Below, in pieces: positions 20,692 to 30,799 of a DNA stretch of 64,000 nucleotides. Position 1 is the first letter of the stretch. Every line of letters starts with the position of its first letter. Location: the NCBI RefSeq assembly GCF_000471905.2, contig NW_006498192.1:2939119-3003118 (forward strand), given 5' to 3'. Source of the stretch: Amborella trichopoda. Lineage: Eukaryota > Streptophyta > Magnoliopsida > Amborellales > Amborellaceae. The notes beneath the pieces were generated by a model. That model was not told the DNA's origin. It ran no database searches and worked only from the letters and a program-made list of their open reading frames with translations. The position numbers and the translations under genes were made by a program.

Positions 20692-22445
20692 AGAGAGAGA
20701 AAGAAACACGCACGGTGCTGCTACCACCGTGTGTTAAAGAGAGAAAACAAAATAAAGAGAGAAGTTCATGAATGAAATTTCCATTGCCATGCAAGTTTAG
20801 ATAGGGAGAAGCAGAGAGAAAGATCGAGGAGAGAGAGAACAATAAAGGAGGAGAAGAGACAGAAGGAGAAGAGACAGAAGAGAGAAAGAGAACGACCATA
20901 AAAGCATGCACGAGTCTGCCACAACCGTGCATGTTCATAGAAAGGAAGAGCGAGAAGCAGAGAAAAGGAGAAGAAGAAAGAAAAGAGAGAGAAAGAAACC
21001 GAAGAAGAGGAAGAGTAAAGAGAGAAAAAGGAGGAGAGAGAAGACATGAAGAGAGAGAATTACCTTGGGAAAGATGGGTACCAACTTAATTCTTCTCTCT
21101 CCTAGACGTGCGTATCCCACTCAATGTAAAAACTTAAACTTTATTGATGAATTGAAAGTATGAGAAGGGTCCTTTTCAAAATTAGGTTTAGCATGTATTT
21201 ATATAATTGGGCCCAAACATGGGTGGATGCCCAAAAACTATCCTAGTTGATGATAATAACAATTTATTTGAATTAAAATAAGTTCTAAAAAAGGGTGCAA
21301 AATGAATGTTTTGCTCCTGTCGAACAGTATATAGAATTCTAAAACAGTCCCTGCTGCTGCCCTAGAATGTGCGTGATCTTCCATGTATGATCCGGGATTG
21401 CTCTGGTGCTCGTTTGAAAAAAATATGATTTCTTTCTTATAGAGCTTGTTATGGTGATTGATTTGATACTAACTTCGAGCAACAGATCATGTTTTAAGCT
21501 ACGATCATGCGACTTGAAATTCGAATGAGTCTTGAAAACGTCAAATCAATAGTGTGCTCATATCTTGATGTTTTTTCATGTTTTATTCATTGTATTTCAC
21601 TGAGCATACTGTCACAATAGCGTGGAAACCAACACAGCTTGATTTCATTCCTGGACGAAGATTTTACGGTCGTGGCTTTTTGGTTTGAATCTGAATTCTG
21701 GTGGCTGGAATTTAGCGCATGAAATCCGACGTTCATCACTCAAGGGGTTCGGGTCAATGGTATCCCTAGACCTTACACATGTGATAAAACTGGTCTCGTG
21801 TTTGTGAGCACCGTGATATGGCCGCTTGAGTGGGACGTGTCGGTTTTGAATTTCCTGCAACCTCCTTCACGAATCATCGTTTTCTTTCTAGCTTTTCTCC
21901 CTGCTCGGGCATTAATGCGTGGCGTGTAATATATCGAAATACTCATCTTGACAAGATGAACTTGCTCACAAAATTTGAGTGCGATCTGACATGGGATGAG
22001 TGAGATATGGCTCCTGAAAGTAACTGCCCAAGACGGTAAAACACTCACCATTAATGGTGTAATTTAGGTCTTTTACCCATAACTTTGTTCTGAAGCTCTC
22101 GATTAACTAAAACTTGACCCATTGGGGTTTTGGACTGTGTCGGATCCAATGGATGTGGTCCCACATTAATTTATTGTACTGAAAATAGAGCTCTAGTTAC
22201 GGGGTCTGTTTTAAGGTGCAAGAGTCTAATTTTTCCGAAATTGTTTCTTTGTCTGCACTACCTTAGACATGTCGGATTACGACGAAACTTGGCAGGTAGC
22301 CTTTTGAAGTCCTTATGAAATTTTCTACTTGTTCTGGAGAAATTCTAAGACTGTCGAGAATTCCATTGTAATCCAAGCTTTATTGACCGACTTCTCTTTT
22401 TATTCCACATCAGGGACCAAAGGTGCTGAAAAATGTCTTCAAACA
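20692..22445 (-). repeat. LTR1 (3' LTR of element A, truncated)
   Basis: On the minus strand the LTR begins tgtttgaagacattttt at 22445 and is collinear with LTR2, LTR3 and LTR C. Its TATA box reads tatataaat (21205-21197), an AATAAA follows within about 65 bp, then a donor-like aag|gtaatt (GT at 21063-21062) and a GA-rich (sense CT-rich) tract at about 20690-21060. It stops inside this tract at 20692, against the antisense gene of element D, so roughly 1.2 kb of the LTR end is missing. Confidence 0.8.
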
Positions 22446-24359
22446 GCTTGCCCCACCAAATGTTGTACGAGCGAAGCGATAAGGACAACATTCAAAAAAT
22501 TTCCTTCAGTTTTATTACTTTTTCCTTTCTAGCCACTGGACCACGTGAATGCCAAGGAGATTCATGCAATGTTATAACTGGCATGCTCAGACGTTTGGAT
22601 GCAACATACAGGTCATTCATGGAGAGGGGGAGAAGAGAATTTTTTGAGGGATCCTGTCCAAGTCCTCACCCTCAAGGAACTATTTGTGATTCTGATAGCT
22701 GAGGATTTTGTACGGACCTCGTTGGTCAGAATCGGGCATGTCACGTGACCAAGTTCCATGCTTTAGGGCACTTCTTCCCATTTGGTCTGGGTTTCTTTGT
22801 TTTGGATTGACAGCCAAAGCGCCTTTGGTTGGCGTTGTTTGCTGCCACACTAGGTTTGCTTTTGACAAGCAGGGTACCTCGATGGGCCCCCTCTTACCGG
22901 GTCTAGTCAGGGCCTTTTTGTTGGCTAGTCTCGAAAGTCTGGGTCTATTGACTAGGGAGGGATTTCGACGAGGCAGCCTCATGGCAAGGCATCACCTTGA
23001 AGTCTCTGGCAGGTTTCACCCAGGCTTTGTTAATTTCTTACCTTCGAAGGCATCTTTAGTTTTTCATAATAATGTTATTGTTTTTGTTGTTTGTTCTAGA
23101 TGGTCTGCTAAAGGGCCTTTGGTTGACGTCCGTCCACGTTGTGCACCAAATTCTCCTTGGTGGGTAGGGTACCTCAGTTTATCGAGGTGACCGGCTTTGG
23201 GTACAACCCCTGCCTATTGCAAGCAGTTTCAACAATCAGGGTACCTCTCTTCTTTGTTCGAGGCATCCGGTGTGGGCTCAATCCTATTGATGCATAACAG
23301 GTTGAAGGTCTGGCTAACTTGGCTTTCTTAGGGTGTCTTCAGCATCTTGAAATGCGTTAGTGACCTCGTGAGAATGGTTCTCTTCTTCATGAGACTTGTC
23401 TTGCCTTTTTGGTGAGTCTTCTGCCCTTCGAGTCCTTTTCGTACATGGAATTAGACTGTCGAAATCTTGCTTGATGCTCTCATTTTTTTGTCCTGGAATC
23501 ATGACACCAGAGTTTTTTCTTTTTTGAATGTGGGCTGAAGCTGTCAATAGAGGCAAGTGCTTCATCAACCTATTTATTGATCCAATCGCCCTTTGTGGGT
23601 TTTCAATTGGACTTGGGAAGTGGCGCCGTAGAGACGGTTTTCACCAATGCCCTCTTATTTGAGGCTCTTTTACCCATGACCTTTCCGCCATGTCCACCCT
23701 TATTCTTCAATTTTTACTTACGGTGCTCTTTTGGGTTTTCACTGTGCCGAGGTTTTTATTTACAGAACTCTCTTACTTATGGTTTCGTGACCATGAACAT
23801 CCGTCATTTTTACCCATGGCGTTCCCTTATTTAGGTATACACTATGCGCGTTATTTTTTTCTTCTTTTTTTTTGTGAAGGCATGTTTAGGGTCATGCCTT
23901 CAAGACCTGTGTGAAGCCTTTTAACCTCATGCGGCCAGGACGTGCACTACAGTTTAAGGTCATACAGCTGGACAGTGGTGGTGATGAATGGCAGTCTATG
24001 GAGGCCATAAAGTGAGTATGGTGGTAGTTTAACTAACTTTGGGGAGATGGCATGAGGCTACCTATGCAAGATGGACGATATATGAATGGTGGGTGAAAAG
24101 TGGTGACCCACTAGCTGACGACGAGTATGGATGGCGGGATGGCTCGCCGTTTTGTGAGCACGAGTGAGACTCACTAGAGAATGATGAATGGTAATGAAGG
24201 GATTCACTGGGGAGTTGATGAAGGTGATGTGTGCACACGGACAGGCCGATTAGGGAAGGCATGCGTGAAAATGCACATAAAGGGCATGTGCACACACGGA
24301 CGGGCTGGTTAGGGAAGGCATACGTGAAAATGCACGTAAAGGGCATGTGCGTGTGTGGG

Positions 24360-24740
24360 GGCGAGTTTAAGGTCATGCCTCCAAGACCTGGGCAAAGTAG
24401 TTTATTGTCACGCGGCTAGGACACACGCTATAGTTTAAGGTCATATAGCTTTCACCATGGCTATTTAGTTTAAAGTCGTTTAGCAAGGACCATGCAGTTT
24501 AAGGTCGTGCAGCTAGACCTCTACTACAGCTTAAGGTCATATAGTTTGGACCATGGAGTTTAGAGTCATGCATCAAGACCAAGGATGTGCAGTTTAAGGT
24601 CATGCAGTTTAAGGTCATGCAACTAGACCTCTGCTACAGTTTAAGGTCGTATAATTTGGACCATGGAGTTTAGGGTCGTCCATCTATACAAGGGTTGTGT
24701 AGTTTAGGCTCATGCATCACGGACCATAGCTGTGGGTCGC
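24360..24740 (-). repeat. 35-bp minisatellite (tttaaggtcatgca type), short copy
   Basis: Degenerate units contain gtttaaggtcatgcag and gaccatgg. It is homologous to the longer arrays at 37320-38110 and 62220-62900. Confidence 0.75.
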
Positions 24741-25485
24741 ATATAGGTGAAGCTTCGTGGGGAATAGAAGTATGGATGACAATCCAACTCCTTGGTGATA
24801 CACAAGCAGAGAGCTTAGATGGAGATGGTGACCTGACGAGGGGTGACAAATAGCTGCAGACTTCTCTGGGGATTAGGGGGAAAGTATGACTTTCTAAGGT
24901 GAAATATGAAACTCCATAGGGAATAAGCTAATGGAATGTAACCTGACTCCCTGGGGATAAGATAGCTTAGTGCGAGACTGACCTACTAGGCATTGAAGGG
25001 GTAAGCATGACACTTTTTGGCATACACCTAACTCCACTGGGGATGATGGGCTGCAAGACAGGTGTAACTCCCACTAGGGATGATGGTAGAACACTCACGG
25101 CGGTGATCGAGTTTAGCCATGCGTGACACTAGCATGAAGTCAGCAGTTGCAAGAGTGGCGTTGAGCAGTCTCTGGCTTGTAGCGTTGGTACGTGCGACAT
25201 TAGTCACAAGCGACATTCATCAGGGAGTTTCACGCGAGTTGTTAGTCGCAAGCTCTCATACAGGTTGTTAGTTCCAATCATCTTTGGACTGATTTCAAGC
25301 CTCGGGTTTGGCCCTAGCCCGGCCTTGGTTCATTCTAGTTTGACGCTCGGCATTGCACTGATAGCTGTAAGCCTCTGTTCGGGTCTCGAGTCTGAGCCCT
25401 ACCCGGTCCGGCTCATTGCCATTTGTCCTTCAGGGACCTGTCTCGTATTCTTGCATTGTTAAGGGCACTTCAAGGAAGCGTCTTC

Positions 25486-25493
25486 TATATAAG
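25486..25493 (+). promoter_or_regulatory. Antisense TATA box in the 3' region of A
   Basis: The sequence tatataag followed by ggggtaaaactcc is on the strand opposite to the element. It matches the minus-strand site at 61297-61290 in C, which lies about 1 kb upstream of the antisense gene start. Here no coding frame follows, but an AATAAA lies about 1.6 kb downstream. Confidence 0.5.
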
Positions 25494-26834
25494 GGGGTAA
25501 AACTCCACTTTTCACCTTTCAATGAAGGTTAAATGGCTAGGGAGAGAGAGAGGCTTCCTATGAGAACTCCGGTGGGGCATAGGACACTCTTGTGAGGGTT
25601 GCAGGATTCTTCTGATGAAAGTATGAAGAATTTCGGTACGACATTCATGGCGAAGTGTTTACAGTGGGCAGGTGATAACACCGGTAAAGAAAGTTTCGGT
25701 TGAGTTGCACAGGAAACAAGGGACTTTCGTGGGGAGCACTGATGTTGCCGACGAGAGTTTGAGGGAAGCAGGGGTTTTTAGGAGTTTGCCGAGATTTCGA
25801 CAATGATTTTGGGAGTATATGAGAAGGAGAAAGTGATCCAAATTGTAGCAGGGAGCTGTCGATGAACTTCCACTGGTTTTCGAGATTTTTCCTGTGGTTT
25901 TCAACCATCTGGAAGAAGAGGGGAAGGTCTGCCAGTTTTTCGGTGTGTGAGAGTCCCAGCAGGAAGCCGAGAGGTCATAGGACAGTGAACAACTGTTGGA
26001 AGGTGGATGGTTGCTAGAGAGATGAAGGGGCACAAGCAACCAAAGGGTCGTGGGAATTGAAGGGTCTTGAGAACTGAAGAGTCGCGAGAACTGAAGGGTT
26101 GCAATAATTGAATAGTCACAGGAACTGAAGGGTCACGAGAATTGAACAATCACGGGAACCGAAGGGCCGCGAGAAGACGAAGGGTCTTAAGGAAACTGAA
26201 TAGTCACTATAGCTTGCAATTGAAGCGTCACAAGTGACCACGCGCGACGATAGAGAACACAGTCGACATTAGCTTTAGCCGACGTTAGCCCTTTGTCAAA
26301 CACAACCGGCGTTACTCCTCGAAGCCACAGCCAACGTTAGTCTTTTGAAAATGCAGCAATGTTAGCCCTTGGAAACATAACCGACGTTGGTCTTTTTGAA
26401 GACACCCAACATCAGTCTCACACAACACTAGTCAATGCCTTAGTCACGCATGGTCTTCAACATCACGCAAGCGTGGTAGTAGTTGCTCCCTCAACGATCC
26501 TTTCATGAACGGCGGTGAATCGTGTTCTGTTGTGATCGTGCGTGGCGACGACTTGGGTTGGCAAAGGGTGGTAACTAATGGTGAGGCTTGGCTTATGAAG
26601 CTTGTTGAAAGCTAAGTCCTCCTGCACAATTGTGAATTCCATGTTGTTCTATGGAAGGGCCCTCATTGTGATTAAGGTATGCTCTGCATCATGGAATAGT
26701 TCCTTGCCAAAGAAGTCTGCTTTGTATTTTTTATAGTCTCAATCAAAGCACTTCAACCTTCTCCTAATGTGAAAGCAACTTTTGACCTGTAATTGTCCTC
26801 TTTCCTCATATGCAAGAGTAACGCTTATAATGCG

Positions 26835-27060
26835 AGAGTAATTTTTGGCCTGTAACTGTCCTCTCCTCAAATGCTAGAGCAACGCTGGGGCCAGCCGTCT
26901 CTTTTCCTCAGATCCAAGAGCAACATTGGGGTTAGCCATTCTCTTTTCCTCAGATGCAAGAGCAACGATGGGGTTAACGGTTCTCTTTTCCTTAATGCAA
27001 GAGCAACACTGAGGTCAACCATTCTCTTTTCTTCAGATGCAAGAGCAATGCTTGATAATA
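26835..27060 (+). repeat. 42-bp minisatellite in the antisense unit of A
   Basis: Units carrying cctcagatgcaagagcaac start their gagcaa core at 26918, 26960, 27001 and 27043, a period of 41-42 bp. It is homologous to 40130-40265 in B. A 42-bp period gives an artefactual 14-residue protein repeat. Confidence 0.85.
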
Positions 27061-27109
27061 TATCCCTGAAACTTCCCTAATAATGGGTTTCTGATTGTAA
27101 CTTGTAATT

Positions 27110-27122
27110 TCTTCAATAAAAG
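27110..27122 (+). terminator. Antisense polyadenylation signal in A
   Basis: AATAAA in a T-rich context follows tgtaacttgtaatttc. The layout matches 40265-40340 in B (aataaa) and 50120-50190 in the Z-type fragment (aaataaa), and resembles the 3' flank of the antisense gene of D (ttttgtaacctttcgg, minus strand, about 18730). Confidence 0.45.
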
Positions 27123-27339
27123 AATTAAGTTTTATTAAATTGACTTGCTTATTTTCCTTTTCATCGTCGTTTCTTTCTTTTATCCTTAACTCCTTTGCAC
27201 GTTGAGTCTTTTAAACACGTATCAAGGATAGTACTGCTTTAGATATCGCCCATTGATGGGGGGCATTGCCTCCTCTCCATCAGGATGTGCCAGTATGTAA
27301 GCACCATTTGGTGAGACCTTCTTGACTATAAAAGAAGAT

Positions 27340-28764
27340 TCTCACTTAGGTTCAAACTTTCCTTTACGTCGTCCATGCATAACAATCGGCCTTTTGACAG
27401 CTAGAACCAAATCTCCATAGGTGAATGAGAGGACCTTGACTGACTTGTCAAAGGCCCTCTTCATTCTCCCATGGTTGAGCTCAAGATTCTGCTGAGATTC
27501 CAATCTTTTTTCATCAAGTGCATCCAACTCTTGGTAATGAAGCTTGACCCTCTCATCTTCAGTCAGTCCTTGAAGTATGGTGACACGAAGCGAGGGCAGT
27601 TGAATCTCGAGGGTAAGACTATTTCACCCCCATAGACCAAGGAATAAAGAATGGAATCGATGGCATCTCTTATGGTAGTGCGTTAGGCCCACAACGCTGC
27701 CAAAAGTTTCTCATGCCAATTTTTCCTTGTTTTTTATACTGACTTCCTCAAAACACCATATAGAGTCTTACTGAAGGCCTTTGCTAAGCCTTTTTCCCGA
27801 GGGTGGTACATAGTTGAGTACTTCCACACGAAACCGAACTGATTAATTAAGTGATCAATTTGATGACTTCTAAATTGAGGGCCATTGTCCAATATAATCC
27901 AATCAGGCACTCCAAAATTGTATATGATATAATGTCACACAAAGTTAGCCACCGCAGCCCCCGGAACTTGCTTGAGGGGGACTGCTTCAGCTCACTTGGA
28001 GAAATAATTCGTAGCTGCCATAATGAAGACATGCCCATTGCTAAAGGACGATCAATAGGTCCTATGTCCATAACCCATTGTGAAAAGGGTCATGATGCCA
28101 CTGTAGGGTGTAAGGGCTTTAAAGGCTGATGAATAAGACTTGAATGCATCTGGCATAACTGACATCTTTTGGCATAGTTTAAGGAGTTGACAATCATCGA
28201 AGGCCAATAATACCCCAGCTTGTGCATCCACTCATAAAGCTTAGGACCAGACTGATGCAATCCACAAATGCTTGAATGCACTTCTTCCAACACCTTACTT
28301 GCTTCTTGCGCATCTACACATTCGAGGAGAATTCCATCAAAAGATCGACAGAAAAGAGTACCCCCTTCAAGGAGGGTGTACTTGGTAGACATTCTATGCA
28401 CATTATTGCACTCGGTACGATCTTCGGGCAGTCTACCATGCTTTACAAAATTGGTGAAGAGCTCTCTCCAATCTTCTACCTATTCAATTTCTGCACACAT
28501 TGGATTGAAGAACTCTAGTTCGGGCCTTTCGGCTCCAGCACTTTGACTCCGTGCCATATTTTGCTCGGCTTTAATGACATCTTTGGCTGCCAAAAGTGCC
28601 CCGAATGGATAAGGTGGACACTCAAGAAAGATAATTCTCACATCATCTGCATCCACTTCAATTCTCAGTTCAATGTGACTCCACTCTTCGACCCAAACAG
28701 GCGTAGGCCCTAGTGAAGATAGTTGAATTATAGCGTCGAGCATTGTGAATGCTTCAGCCTGCAA
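27340..28764 (-). pseudogene. Integrase of element A
   Basis: Reading the minus strand: a linker (28764-28480), then the HHCC zinc-binding region at about 28310-28150 (EVHSSICGLHQSGPKLYEWM to RCQLCQMH). The catalytic core has its first Asp in WVMDIGPIDRP (about 28065) and its second in ILDNGPQFRSHQIDHL (about 27890). The third position is in YHPREKGLAKAFSK (about 27800), where Lys stands in place of the catalytic Glu. Two conserved Trp codons (in SKWAEAVPLK and FVWHYII) are TGA stops, and the frame shifts once near 28040. The C-terminal part LDEKRLESQQNLELNHGRM to VKRPIVMHGRRKGKFEPK (27520-27345) is well kept. No chromodomain follows, as expected for Tat elements. Confidence 0.87.
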
Positions 28765-28779
28765 GTTTAATTTCCTGGG

Positions 28780-29130
28780 GATGTAACTTAGAGAAACATC
28801 CTCAAACTGAGCAATATACGACTTTACAGTATTGTGTTAAGGCTTGAGAGTGTCATTTCTCACGACATAGATCCCCTTAAGCTGCGGAAGAACTAACTCA
28901 GAATCGCCATAGATATTGAGCTGCTTCAAGTCTAGATCAAAGGCTATCTCTAAACCAATTATAAGGGCTTGATATTCTGCCTCATTATGAGAACTGGCTT
29001 CTGTGAGAGAGAAGGATAGAGGAAGCACTCCTCCTTTCGAGGTCATGAATACCACCTAGGCACCTCCGCGATCAAATTAGAAAGCTCCATCAAAGTACAT
29101 CTCCCATGTTTGAGCAAGTTCTGCACATAA
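28780..29130 (-). pseudogene. Second, archaeal-type RNase H (aRNH) of element A
   Basis: A second RNase H module lies between the normal RNase H and integrase, the hallmark of the Tat lineage. WEMYFDGAF carries the first Asp (about 29115), SSHNEAEYQALIIGLEIA the Glu (about 28985), and LNIYGDSELVLPQLKG the next Asp (about 28905). The last acidic site is QAEAF, where ADAL-type is usual. At least two stops interrupt it. It may have helped primer removal or template degradation. Confidence 0.8.
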
Positions 29131-29169
29131 GACTTCTTCATCTGGGAGGTCACTTGATAAGGGAGATTA

Positions 29170-29635
29170 TGCTAGTACAGGATGTGTTGAGAGAAAATCA
29201 GCCAAAGCTTGGCCCTTAGCAATAATGCGCACTTAGCAAGACGTCCTGACAAGCATGGGTGTGCCTTGAGAAACTTTACTGGGTCTGCTTTTGATATAGG
29301 TTTTACTTTATGACCAAGCAAGTAGTGGCAGAGCTTTTGTACTGTGAAGATTAGAGCCATGCACGTATTCTCGATAGGGGGATAATTCTTCTCGGACCCT
29401 TGCATCCTGTGGCTGAGAAAATATAGTGCAGTATCTTTCCCTTCGTCATTTTTCTGTGCCAATAATACTCCGAGTGACTTGTCAAGAGCGGTCAGATACT
29501 GGATGAGAGGCTTTCCCAACACCAGTGTAGAGAGTACTGGAGGGTTAAGTAAATAATGCTTAATGTCATCAATGGTTGCCTGACATGCTTCATCCCAGAT
29601 GAATGGAGTATCCTTCTTTAACAGGTGCATAAACG
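29170..29635 (-). pseudogene. RNase H (retroviral position) and connection domain of element A
   Basis: The frame 29630-29172 on the minus strand is open for 152 codons. KDTPFIWDEACQATIDDIKH begins the RT-RNaseH connection; LDKSLGVLLAQ, TALYFLSHRMQGSEKNYPPI and ENTCMALIFTVQKLCHYLLGH are classical RNase H sequence. The usual Tyr-Leu-Ala-Ala before SLG reads YLTALDKSLG. It is the best-preserved module of element A. Confidence 0.85.
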
Positions 29636-29639
29636 GCTA

Positions 29640-30666
29640 ACAACGACCTGAGAGGTTTGAGAAGAACCTATAGGTATAAGCCAGCGGCCCTTGGAGGGAT
29701 CGCAACTCTTGCAATGTTGTTGGTGATGGCATTTCTTGGATCGTCTTGATCTTAGTTGGCTCGACTTCCAGCCCTTGGTGTCTAACAATGAACCCCAAGA
29801 ACTTTCTTGAATGCACTTTAAAAGCGCATTTCAGCGGGTTTGTTTTGAGTTGACGAAGATGTAACCATTCGAACACCTTTTCAAGGTTTGTCATAAGAGT
29901 GTCTTTCTCTTCGGATTTCACCACCAAGTCATCTACATAACATTCCACCTCTTTGTCCGTCATGTCTTTGAAGATGGTCGTCATTGCTCTCCGATATGTG
30001 GCACCGGCATTTTTCAATCCAAAAGGCATCATTGTGTAGCAGAAGACCCCTTTTGGAGTCAAGAATGCGATGGCTTCCTCATCTTCTGGTGCCATCCATA
30101 TCTGATTATACCCGAAGTATCCATCCATGAAGGAAAAGATCTAGCAATGAGATGTGGAGTTAATGATCATTTCCTTAAATGACAACAAGAAGTCATCCTT
30201 TAAGCATGCGGTATTCTGGTCGCGGAAGTCAATGCAGACCCTAATTTGTCCATTTTTCTTCTTGACTGGAACAACATTTGCTTGGGTGCTTGACTTCACG
30301 AATGAAGCTTGCTTGCCTGAGTTTGGTCACCTCAGCATCTATCTGCATTTCGAGATCAGGTTTGAACCTCCTTGATTTCTTCTTCACGGGCTTGAGAGAG
30401 GGATCGATGCCAAGACGGTGAACCGTGACTTGAGGATCCAAACCAGGCATCTCATGGTAATGCCCGGAAAAGACATCTCGGTTTACTCGCAAGAAGGCTG
30501 TGAAATTTTCTTTCTCCTCTGGAGACATATTTGTCGAGATGAAAGTGTGTCTAGGATCAGTCTCATCCCCTAGATTTATCTCTTCGAGTTCATCGGTTGT
30601 GGCTTGACCGCCTTCTTCCCATTCTTCTAGGACCCCTTTCAACTCCTCATCATTGGCTTCAGACAT
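29640..30666 (-). pseudogene. Reverse transcriptase of element A (YVDD intact)
   Basis: The N-terminal part 30666-30241 is open: EEINLGDETDPRHTFIST, NRDVFSGHYHEMPGLDPQV, KSRRFKPDLEMQIDAEV and ASFIREVKHPS. A frameshift follows, then KNGQIRVCIDFRDQN with the first catalytic Asp (about 30235), a stop near 30145, and a long open part (30128-29637): MDGYFGYNQIWMAPEDEE, FCYTMMPFGLKNAGATYRRA, CYVDDLVVKSEEK (the catalytic Asp pair, about 29945) and KFLGFIVRHQGLEVEPTKI. The motif set is that of Tat elements. The region directly upstream lacks protease. Confidence 0.9.
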
Positions 30667-30799
30667 CTTCTCATTAACCTCGAGTGCAGAGACTCATGAT
30701 CCTGACATCTCTACTTCTGATAGAGCTCCAGGGTAGGTCATGATTTTTGCACCTTTCTGGAACTAAGGAACAAAAGGGTCGACTTCAAACATGGACAAC

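Larger units (their letters stand above)
22446..27335 (-). other. 3' non-coding region of element A
   Basis: No sense gene is supported between integrase and LTR1. The region is collinear with 36137-40450 of B and, in reverse, with 60260-64000 of C. In plus-strand order it contains the LTR-proximal segment with the tract before the LTR (ggtggggcaag on the minus strand); a 0.5-kb piece (about 22720-23050) missing from B; a 35-bp minisatellite (24360-24740); segments with ctccactggggat-like phrases (about 24900-25080); an antisense TATA box at 25486; a 42-bp minisatellite at about 26835-27060; and an antisense AATAAA at about 27117. Open frames such as 22708-23190 show no recognised motif. Confidence 0.65.

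Noticed and set aside
20766..21047. Small hydrophobic minus-strand frames near LTR1 (and 45294-45590)
   Set aside because: They are translations of CT-rich LTR sequence (Ser/Phe/Leu runs), present with different frames in each LTR.
22708..23190. 160-codon plus-strand frame
   Set aside because: The equivalent part of B is partly deleted and does not keep the frame; no motif is recognised.
26871..27080. 69-codon plus-strand frame with a 14-residue repeat
   Set aside because: It is a translation of the 42-bp minisatellite; the repeat is not kept in frame with any longer coding sequence.
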